Below are positions 5,899 to 10,733 of a stretch of DNA of 10,733 bases, piece after piece; positions within the stretch are counted from its first letter, which is position 1; each line of letters opens with the position of its first letter. The DNA is from Pseudomonadota bacterium. GTDB lineage: Bacteria; Pseudomonadota; Gammaproteobacteria; Burkholderiales; Burkholderiaceae_D. The notes under the pieces are model-generated. The model did not search any database. It saw only the letters and a list, made by a program, of their open reading frames with translations, and was not told the origin of the DNA. The translations under genes and the position numbers were made by a program. The stretch is from NCBI GenBank assembly GCA_023420795.1, contig JAEZVM010000004.1:1-10733 (forward strand), read 5' to 3'.

Positions 5899-7386
5899 AT
5901 GAAACAGACCCTCCAACTTCGCATCTCGCAGCATCTGGCGCTGACGCCGCAGCTGCAGCAGTCAATCCGCCTGCTGCAATTATCGACGCTCGAACTGCAT
6001 CAGGAGCTGGAACAAATCCTGTCGGAGAACCCGCTGCTCGAACGTATCGATGATCCGCTCGATCATTCCGTACGCCTGCTGGCCGATGGTGCCATCAGCT
6101 CTGCGGCAAGCACCAATGGCAGCGCATCGGAAGCATCGGGCAACGATACAGCATCATCCGGCTCGGACGCCCCCGAAGGCGGCTTCGAGGGCGGGGAAGC
6201 GAATGACAGCGCCTCCGCCGGCGACACCGAGTGGAGCTTCGATGATGTCGCCCGTACATCGAAGGCGCCGGAGGATGACGATGCCCGTCCGCAGCTCGAA
6301 GCGCATGAAACCACCCTGCGCGAGCATCTGCTGGAACAGATGCGCGTGACGGTGCGCGAACCGCGCGATCGCGCACTGGTCGAGCTCATCATCGATGCGC
6401 TGAACGACAATGGCTATATGGAAGAGCCGCTGGAAGAAATCCATGCGCGGCTTCCTGAGGAGCTCGAAGTCGAGCTGGAAGAACTGGCCGTCGCGCTGAA
6501 GCTGCTGCAGAGCTTTGAACCCGCCGGCGTCGGCGCGCGCAATGCGTCGGAATGCCTTGCGATCCAGATCAGGCGCTTTCCCAAGGTACCGCTAGTCACC
6601 CGCCGCCGCGCGCTCGATATCGTCGAACATCATCTTCCCTTGTTCGCGCAGCGCGACTTCAACAAGCTCAAGAAAATCCTCGACTGCGATGATGACGATC
6701 TGCGTGAAGCACAGCAGGTGATCCGGAGCTGCAATCCGCACCCGGGCGCCCTGTTCGCATCCGACACATCGGATTACGTCGTGCCGGATGTGATCGTGAA
6801 AAAGTCCAAGAACGGCTGGCAGGTCATGCTCAACCATGAGGTGATGCCGCGCTTGCGGGTCAATGCGCTCTACGCCAACATCCTAAAGCAGAACAAGGGC
6901 GAGGGATCGCTTACTTCGCAGCTGCAGGAAGCCAAATGGCTGATCAAGAACATGCGGCAGCGCTTCGATACGATCTTGCGCGTTGCGCAGGCGATCGTTG
7001 ACCGGCAGCGCAACTTTTTCTCGCATGGCGCGGTCGCCATGCGACCTCTTGTCTTGCGTGAAATAGCTGATACACTGGGTTTACATGAGAGTACTATTTC
7101 TCGTGTGACAACTCAAAAATACATGCTGACCCCGCACGGCATGTTCGAGTTGAAGTACTTCTTCGGCAGCCACGTCGCCACGGAAGCGGGGGGTGAGGCT
7201 TCATCGACTGCGATACGGGCGCTGATCAAACAATTGATAGGAGCAGAAGACCCCAAGAATCCATTCTCTGACAGCAAAATTGCAGATATGCTGGGAGAGC
7301 AGGGCATGGTCGTCGCACGGCGCACAGTCGCAAAATACCGTGAAGCCCTGAAGATCCCGCCCGTCAATCTGCGGAAATCCCTGTAG
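5899..7386 (+). CDS. rpoN: RNA polymerase sigma-54 factor
   Basis: Sigma-54 directs RNA polymerase to -24/-12 promoters and needs AAA+ activators to open DNA, controlling nitrogen, motility and other regulons. The protein has 495 residues. Region I (1-50) is the Gln/Leu-rich activator-interaction segment (LRISQHLALTPQLQQSIRLL). Region II (about 60-137) is a low-complexity Ser/Ala/Gly/Asp/Glu linker. The core-binding region covers about 140-330, with PAGVGARNASECL at 208-220. A helix-turn-helix lies at about 385-405 (LREIADTLGLHESTISRVTTQKY). The diagnostic RpoN box ARRTVAKYRE is at 473-482. The start gives the standard MKQTLQLRISQ beginning. The Shine-Dalgarno candidate (GGAAGA, 5882-5887) is a little distant at 11 bases. 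The DNA encoding the helix-turn-helix uses noticeably more AT-rich codons than the rest of the gene. The position between lptB and hpf matches E. coli. Confidence 0.98.
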   Translation: MKQTLQLRISQHLALTPQLQQSIRLLQLSTLELHQELEQILSENPLLERIDDPLDHSVRLLADGAISSAASTNGSASEASGNDTASSGSDAPEGGFEGGEANDSASAGDTEWSFDDVARTSKAPEDDDARPQLEAHETTLREHLLEQMRVTVREPRDRALVELIIDALNDNGYMEEPLEEIHARLPEELEVELEELAVALKLLQSFEPAGVGARNASECLAIQIRRFPKVPLVTRRRALDIVEHHLPLFAQRDFNKLKKILDCDDDDLREAQQVIRSCNPHPGALFASDTSDYVVPDVIVKKSKNGWQVMLNHEVMPRLRVNALYANILKQNKGEGSLTSQLQEAKWLIKNMRQRFDTILRVAQAIVDRQRNFFSHGAVAMRPLVLREIADTLGLHESTISRVTTQKYMLTPHGMFELKYFFGSHVATEAGGEASSTAIRALIKQLIGAEDPKNPFSDSKIADMLGEQGMVVARRTVAKYREALKIPPVNLRKSL

Positions 7387-7470
7387 TTATCACGTTGTAG
7401 CAGAGTTGTTTTTGTTGCTGTGTTCCGGCGTTGCCTGGGGCACGTCGCGAACCGCCAGCGACACCATCTA

Positions 7471-7476
7471 TAGGAG
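7471..7476 (+). promoter_or_regulatory. Ribosome binding site of hpf
   Basis: TAGGAG lies six bases before the hpf ATG and is one of the strongest Shine-Dalgarno sequences in the window. It fixes the start of hpf and fits a gene that must be translated at a higher level than rpoN. The 96-bp gap before hpf holds this site, a weak 5-bp hairpin (GTCGC 7444-7448, GCGAC 7458-7462) and no convincing promoter. Confidence 0.7.
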
Positions 7477-7482
7477 CGCTGT

Positions 7483-7830
7483 ATGAATCTCATTATCAGT
7501 GGACATCACCTCGAACTGACACCCGCCATCCGCAGCTATGTGGAAGAAAAGCTGGAGCGGATCAAGCGCCATTTCGACCATGTCATTGATGTCGCAGTCA
7601 TCCTGGGCGTGGAAAAGCCCTCGGAAAAGGAAAAGCGGCAGCGCGCGGAAGCCAATCTGCGCCTAAGGGGGAATACGATTCATGTGGAAAGCTTTGCTGA
7701 AGACCTGTATGCGGCGATCGATCTGCTGATCGACAAGCTGGATCGCCAGGTTCTCAAGCACAAAACCAGAGTACAGGACCATCAGCACGAGGGCATCAAG
7801 CGCATGCCCGAAGAGCCGGCATCGACCTGA
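7483..7830 (+). CDS. hpf: Ribosome hibernation promoting factor (HPF/RaiA/YfiA family, short form)
   Basis: HPF binds the 30S subunit near the mRNA and tRNA sites in stationary phase or under stress and holds ribosomes in inactive, usually dimeric, particles. The 115-residue protein carries the beta-alpha-beta-beta-beta-alpha domain over about 1-98. It opens with MNLIISGHHLELTPAIRSYVEEK, and AANLRL-like strands and SFAEDLYAAIDLLIDKLDRQ (last helix, 71-90) are recognisable. The family-typical basic patch is present (KRHFDH and KEKRQR regions). It is about 20 residues longer than E. coli HPF (95 residues) because of a polar tail (HKTRVQDHQHEGIKRMPEEP), but it lacks the separate C-terminal dimerisation domain of long HPF. 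The start is set by TAGGAG at 7471-7476. It follows rpoN by 96 bp and is the last gene of the operon, being followed by a terminator. Confidence 0.95.
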   Translation: MNLIISGHHLELTPAIRSYVEEKLERIKRHFDHVIDVAVILGVEKPSEKEKRQRAEANLRLRGNTIHVESFAEDLYAAIDLLIDKLDRQVLKHKTRVQDHQHEGIKRMPEEPAST

Positions 7831-7834
7831 TTGG

Positions 7835-7859
7835 CGCCGGCACGCCGGAGATGCCGGCG
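7835..7859 (+). other. GC-rich hairpin after hpf
   Basis: CGCCGGCA (7835-7842) and TGCCGGCG (7852-7859) form a perfect 8-bp stem with a 9-base loop, starting four bases after the hpf stop codon. No U-tract follows directly, so it is not a terminator on its own. It may protect the mRNA 3' end or assist the terminator that begins six bases later. A similar GCCGGCAT at 7815-7822 inside hpf could compete for pairing. Confidence 0.6.
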
Positions 7860-7864
7860 AACAG

Positions 7865-7894
7865 AAAAAGGGTACCGTTCGGGTGCCCTTTTTT
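7865..7894 (+). terminator. Intrinsic terminator of the kdsD-hpf operon
   Basis: AAAAAGGGTACC (7865-7876) pairs with GGTGCCCTTTTT (7882-7893) in a 12-bp stem containing one G-U pair and a 5-base loop. The stem ends in a run of six T on the plus strand. It lies 35 bp after the hpf stop, so it should end transcripts from the kdsD-lpt-rpoN-hpf operon and separate the downstream hydrolase gene. The matching A-run on the left arm means it could also stop minus-strand transcripts, such as read-through from dgt. Confidence 0.85.
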
Positions 7895-7957
7895 GCTTTC
7901 ATGAGGCTGCCTTTGCGTGAATGTCGGCACGGTGACTGCGAGCCGCACGCAATCCGA

Positions 7958-7963
7958 TAAAAT
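7958..7963 (+). promoter_or_regulatory. Possible -10 hexamer for the hydrolase gene
   Basis: TAAAAT matches the -10 consensus at five of six positions and is placed to give a leader of roughly 24 bases before the ATG at 7994. No good -35 is seen at normal spacing; GTGACT at 7932-7937 is 20 bp away. The gene needs its own promoter because a strong terminator lies just upstream. This is the best candidate in the 99 bp between the terminator and the start codon. Confidence 0.28.
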
Positions 7964-7993
7964 GCATCCACCCTCTTCACCCAACATGCAGAC

Positions 7994-9085
7994 ATGACCG
8001 ACTTCGTCCATACCGCCATCAAGAACAAGACCGGCTTCATCACGCTCGATCGCCCGAAGGCACTCAATTCACTGTCGCTTGAAATGATACGCACGATCAC
8101 CGCAGCGCTGCTCGCGTGGCGGAATGATGATGCAGTTCAGGCAGTTGTCATCCACAGCAGCAGCGAGAAGGCGTTTTGCGCCGGTGGCGACATCCGCTTC
8201 TTTCATGAAGCAGGCACCCGGACACCGCAGGGAGGCAGCGCGCTGCTGGAGGATTTTTTCACCGAAGAATATACGCTCAATCATCTGATTCATCATTATC
8301 CGAAGCCGTATATCGCGCTGATGGACGGCATCGTGATGGGCGGCGGCATGGGCGTGGCGCAAGGTGGCACATCGAACCACATGCGTATCGTCACGGATCG
8401 CACGAAGATGGCCATGCCGGAAGTGAACATCGGGCTATTCCCGGATGTTGGCGGCACTTATTTCCTGTCGCGCGCACCCGGCCAGATCGGCGATTATCTG
8501 GGGGTGACCGGTGAGATCATTGGCGCGGCCGATGCGCTCCATGCAGAGCTGGCGGATGTATTCGTGCCAGCAGCTCAATTGCCGGCTTTGATGGAGCTAT
8601 TGACCTCGGCTACGAGCGGCGATCTCCGTGACGCCGTTCGAGCCTTCGCAGCACCGTTCCAGGATCAGGCTGATCCTTCAGGAAGCAGGCTGGCGGCGGA
8701 GCGCGCCGCAATCGACCGGCATTTCGCGCATGACGATGTCAAGGCTATCGTCGCTTCGCTCGCGGCGGACACTAGCCCGTTTGCGCAAAAAACGCTGTCG
8801 GTCATGGAGAAGCGCTCGCCGCTGATGATGTGCGTCACACTTTTCCAGTTGCGGCGCGGCGCCAGCATGAGCGTGGCCGAATGCCTGCGGATGGAGCGGA
8901 ACATGGTGCGCCGCAGCTTCGAAAATGGCGAGGTGCTGGAAGGCATTCGCTCGGTCGTGATCGACAAGGACAATGTGCCGAAATGGAACCCGGCAACACT
9001 GGATGAAGTGACGGTAGATGCGGTTGAGCGCTTCTTCGAGCCGGCATGGCCGGTATATGCGCATCCGCTGCGCGAACTGCCCTGA
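7994..9085 (+). CDS. Enoyl-CoA hydratase/isomerase family protein, probable 3-hydroxyisobutyryl-CoA hydrolase
   Basis: This is a crotonase-fold enzyme of 363 residues, about 100 longer than a typical enoyl-CoA hydratase. That length and the ECH_2-type C-terminal extension point to the 3-hydroxyisobutyryl-CoA hydrolase group, which acts in valine breakdown. Visible landmarks are LDRPKALNSLSLEM (18-31), the CoA/oxyanion segment FCAGGDIRFF (61-70), MDGIVMGGGMGVA (110-122) forming the second oxyanion-hole half, and PEVNIGLFPDVGG (142-154). Glu143 and Asp151 sit where family hydrolases have their catalytic acids. The C-terminal half contains the usual FQLRRGASMSVAECLRMERN. No clear Shine-Dalgarno sequence precedes the ATG. 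The gene stands alone between a terminator and a convergent dgt gene, with no other valine-pathway gene in view. Substrate specificity is inferred, and a broad-range short hydroxyacyl-CoA hydrolase or hydratase remains possible. Confidence 0.82.
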   Translation: MTDFVHTAIKNKTGFITLDRPKALNSLSLEMIRTITAALLAWRNDDAVQAVVIHSSSEKAFCAGGDIRFFHEAGTRTPQGGSALLEDFFTEEYTLNHLIHHYPKPYIALMDGIVMGGGMGVAQGGTSNHMRIVTDRTKMAMPEVNIGLFPDVGGTYFLSRAPGQIGDYLGVTGEIIGAADALHAELADVFVPAAQLPALMELLTSATSGDLRDAVRAFAAPFQDQADPSGSRLAAERAAIDRHFAHDDVKAIVASLAADTSPFAQKTLSVMEKRSPLMMCVTLFQLRRGASMSVAECLRMERNMVRRSFENGEVLEGIRSVVIDKDNVPKWNPATLDEVTVDAVERFFEPAWPVYAHPLRELP

Positions 9086-10237
9086 TCAGATCTCGCCGAT
9101 CACGAATAGCCGGCGATGCTCGCGCATCGCATAGCGATCGGTCATGCCTGCGATGTAGTCGGCAACCTTGCGCGCCTGAAGACGCTCCCGCTCTTCGCTG
9201 CGGATTTCCGCAGGCATCTGGTAATCCGGCGGCAGCAGGCGCGGCTCCTGCATGAAGGCCTCGAACATCTCCTTGATGATGCGCCTTGCCTTGCTGGTCA
9301 TGCGGTTGACTTGATAGTGGCGGTACAGGTTTTGCCGCAGGAAGCTCTTGAGCAGCGAGGCTTCCTTGCGCATCTCTTCCGAAAAAGTAATGAGCGCCGG
9401 TGCATTGCGCACGTCATCGATCGTTTTCAAGCCCGCTTCCTGTATGCGGGCCTGTGACGCATGGATCAGGTCCACGATCAAGGCATTGATCATGCGACGG
9501 ATGGTTTCATGGATGGCACGCCGCCCGCTTATGCCCGGGAACACAGTTTCCACTTCGCTGCGATGCCGCCCCCAGAAATCCACTTCGTCCAGCTGCATCG
9601 TACTCATCAGCCCAGAACGCAGCCCATCGTCGATGTCGTGGTTGTTGTACGCGATTTCATCGGCCAGGTTCGCCAGTTGCGCTTCCAGCGTTGGCTGCTT
9701 GTTGTCGATGAAGCGCTGGCCAATATCGCCCAGCCTGCCTGCGTTTGAGACGGAGCAGTGCTTGAGTATGCCTTCGCGCGTCTCGAACATCAGGTTCAGG
9801 CCGTCGAAAGCGCCGTAATGCTCTTCCAGCTCATCGACCACGCGCAGGCTTTGCAGATTATGTTCGAAGCCGCCGAAATCCTTCATGCATGCATTCAGCG
9901 CATCCTGTCCGGCATGGCCGAACGGCGTATGGCCCAAGTCGTGCGCCAGTGAAATGGCTTCTACCAGATCTTCGTTCAGGCGTAGATTGCGCGCGATCGA
10001 GCGAGCGATCTGAGCAACTTCGATGCTGTGCGTAAGACGGGTGCGAAACAGGTCGCCTTCGTGATTGACGAATACCTGCGTCTTGTACTCCAGCCGGCGA
10101 AAGGCGGTTGAGTGAATGATGCGGTCGCGGTCGCGCTGGAATTCGGTGCGCGACGCCGGAGGCGGTTCTGGGAAACGCCGACCCCGCGATGCCTCGGAAC
10201 GAGCGGCATAAGGAGCGAGGTGGGCTTCGAAATTCAT
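9086..10237 (-). CDS. dgt: Deoxyguanosinetriphosphate triphosphohydrolase-like protein (HD-domain dNTPase)
   Basis: This cytoplasmic HD-superfamily enzyme cleaves dNTPs to deoxynucleosides and triphosphate, affecting dNTP pools. The 383-residue protein matches the type 2 dGTPase-like subfamily, which is shorter than the 505-residue E. coli Dgt. It contains the RDRDRIIHSTAFRRLEYKTQVF signature (starting near 35), the first metal ligand His70 in TRLTHSIEVAQ, the HD pair His99-Asp100 within AHDLGHTPFGHAG (98-110), FEHNLQS (124-130), and the last ligand Asp193 in LADEIAYNNHDIDDG. All four metal ligands are present, so it should be catalytically competent; nucleotide preference cannot be read from sequence. 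Its ATG overlaps the aroB stop by four bases (ATGA on the minus strand) with no strong Shine-Dalgarno sequence, suggesting coupling to aroB. Its TGA abuts the TGA of the convergent hydrolase gene. Confidence 0.95.
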   Translation of the reverse strand: MNFEAHLAPYAARSEASRGRRFPEPPPASRTEFQRDRDRIIHSTAFRRLEYKTQVFVNHEGDLFRTRLTHSIEVAQIARSIARNLRLNEDLVEAISLAHDLGHTPFGHAGQDALNACMKDFGGFEHNLQSLRVVDELEEHYGAFDGLNLMFETREGILKHCSVSNAGRLGDIGQRFIDNKQPTLEAQLANLADEIAYNNHDIDDGLRSGLMSTMQLDEVDFWGRHRSEVETVFPGISGRRAIHETIRRMINALIVDLIHASQARIQEAGLKTIDDVRNAPALITFSEEMRKEASLLKSFLRQNLYRHYQVNRMTSKARRIIKEMFEAFMQEPRLLPPDYQMPAEIRSEERERLQARKVADYIAGMTDRYAMREHRRLFVIGEI

Positions 10238-10733
10238 TTTTCGACGCAGGCTTTCAATGTCGCCAAGAGTGCATCCTGCGGCACCGGCATGATGACCGAA
10301 GTGCCGAGCGGCTTGAGCAGGATGAACTTGATCTGGCCGCCCTCATTCTTCTTATCGACCTGCATCAATTCCAGCCAGCGTTCAGTGCCAAGATCCGGCG
10401 CAACAACCGGCAATCCGGCCGCCTGTACCAGCACCGCCATGCGCGACCGGGTTGCGGCCTCGATGAAGCCGAGCCGATGCGACAGATCGGCAGCCATCAC
10501 CATGCCGCAGCCAACCGCCTCGCCGTGCAGCCATTCGCCATAGCCCTTGCCCGCCTCGATCGCATGGCCGAAGGTGTGGCCGAAATTGAGTATCGCGCGC
10601 AGGCCGCCTTCCCGCTCATCCTGGCGCACCACGTCAGCCTTGATTTCGCAGGAACGCTGGATTGCATAGGCAAGCGCGGCGGAGTCACGCGCCATCAGCT
10701 TGCCGATATTTGCCTCGATCCAGTCGAAGAAAG
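10234..10733 (-). CDS. aroB: 3-dehydroquinate synthase, C-terminal fragment
   Basis: AroB converts DAHP to 3-dehydroquinate, the second step of the shikimate pathway, using NAD+ and a divalent metal. The window shows the last 165 codons, beginning FFDWIEANIGKL; the N-terminal NAD-binding half (about 195 residues) lies beyond the right edge. The fragment contains the C-terminal metal-binding domain. By family comparison the ligands are the Glu in RSCEIKADVV (fragment residue 29), the first His of NFGHTFGHAIE (52) and the His of WLHGEAVGCGM (69). DKKNEGGQIKFILL near the end is also characteristic. The reading frame is intact to the window edge. The stop codon overlaps the dgt start by four bases. 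The aroB-dgt order is common in betaproteobacteria, where aroK usually lies upstream of aroB and would be expected just outside the window. Confidence 0.97.
   Translation of the reverse strand, partial: FFDWIEANIGKLMARDSAALAYAIQRSCEIKADVVRQDEREGGLRAILNFGHTFGHAIEAGKGYGEWLHGEAVGCGMVMAADLSHRLGFIEAATRSRMAVLVQAAGLPVVAPDLGTERWLELMQVDKKNEGGQIKFILLKPLGTSVIMPVPQDALLATLKACVEK

Noticed and set aside
5899..7386. Low-complexity acidic stretch in RpoN (residues about 65-130) as a possible insertion or tandem repeat
   Set aside because: Variable acidic, low-complexity sequence is normal for region II of sigma-54, and no exact DNA repeat unit is visible.
7430..7462. Possible sigma-54 (-24/-12) promoter before hpf, suggested by GGGGCACG
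   Set aside because: The -24-like half is not followed by a TTGC-type -12 element at the right spacing (the bases there read GAACC).
7986..7997. Three-codon ORF (Met-Gln-Thr-stop) whose stop overlaps the hydrolase start as ATGA
   Set aside because: It could look like a tiny coupled leader, but it has no Shine-Dalgarno sequence and such short frames are expected by chance.
9348..9818. Plus-strand open reading frame of 156 codons opposite dgt
   Set aside because: Ser/Arg/Met-rich shadow of dgt; no start signal or family resemblance.

Overview
This window looks like ordinary core chromosome of a Gram-negative betaproteobacterium. A Burkholderiales member, probably in or near Oxalobacteraceae, is the best guess. 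The evidence is the overall similarity of the proteins, the moderately high GC with GC-rich third codon positions, the kdsD-kdsC-lptC-lptA-lptB-rpoN-hpf gene order and the aroB-dgt pair. The family assignment rests on recall of typical sequences, not on a database search.

Layout. Positions 1-2166 hold two minus-strand membrane transport genes: the N-terminal end of an AEC-family (auxin efflux carrier type) permease, and a complete CPA2-type cation:proton antiporter with cytoplasmic RCK (TrkA-N/TrkA-C) domains. A 243-bp divergent intergenic region (2167-2409) separates them from a plus-strand operon (2410-7830). That operon contains kdsD and kdsC (Kdo synthesis), lptC, lptA and lptB (LPS transport), rpoN (sigma-54) and hpf (ribosome hibernation). 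It ends in a GC-rich hairpin followed by a clear intrinsic terminator at 7865-7894. A stand-alone enoyl-CoA hydratase/isomerase-fold gene follows (7994-9085), best called 3-hydroxyisobutyryl-CoA hydrolase. It runs convergently, stop against stop, into dgt, which overlaps the 3' end of aroB on the minus strand. aroB runs off the right edge.

How the genes work together. KdsD makes arabinose 5-phosphate and KdsC dephosphorylates Kdo 8-phosphate, so both feed the inner core sugar of LPS. LptC, LptA and LptB are the inner-membrane anchor, periplasmic bridge and ATPase of the machine that carries LPS to the outer membrane. The first three genes overlap by 1 and 4 bases, which suggests translational coupling. 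RpoN and Hpf are global regulators that commonly follow lptB in proteobacteria. AroB (shikimate pathway) and Dgt (dNTP hydrolysis) are metabolically unrelated but are a common gene pair.

I found no mobile element, CRISPR array, tRNA, rRNA, phage gene or toxin-antitoxin module, and no candidate for a new biological system. Points worth a second look are small: a possible leaderless start for kdsD, a patch of atypical codons exactly over the RpoN helix-turn-helix, a possible sigma-E-like element in the 3' end of lptC, the absence of ptsN/hprK/rapZ after hpf, and a shared TGATCA double stop between convergent genes.
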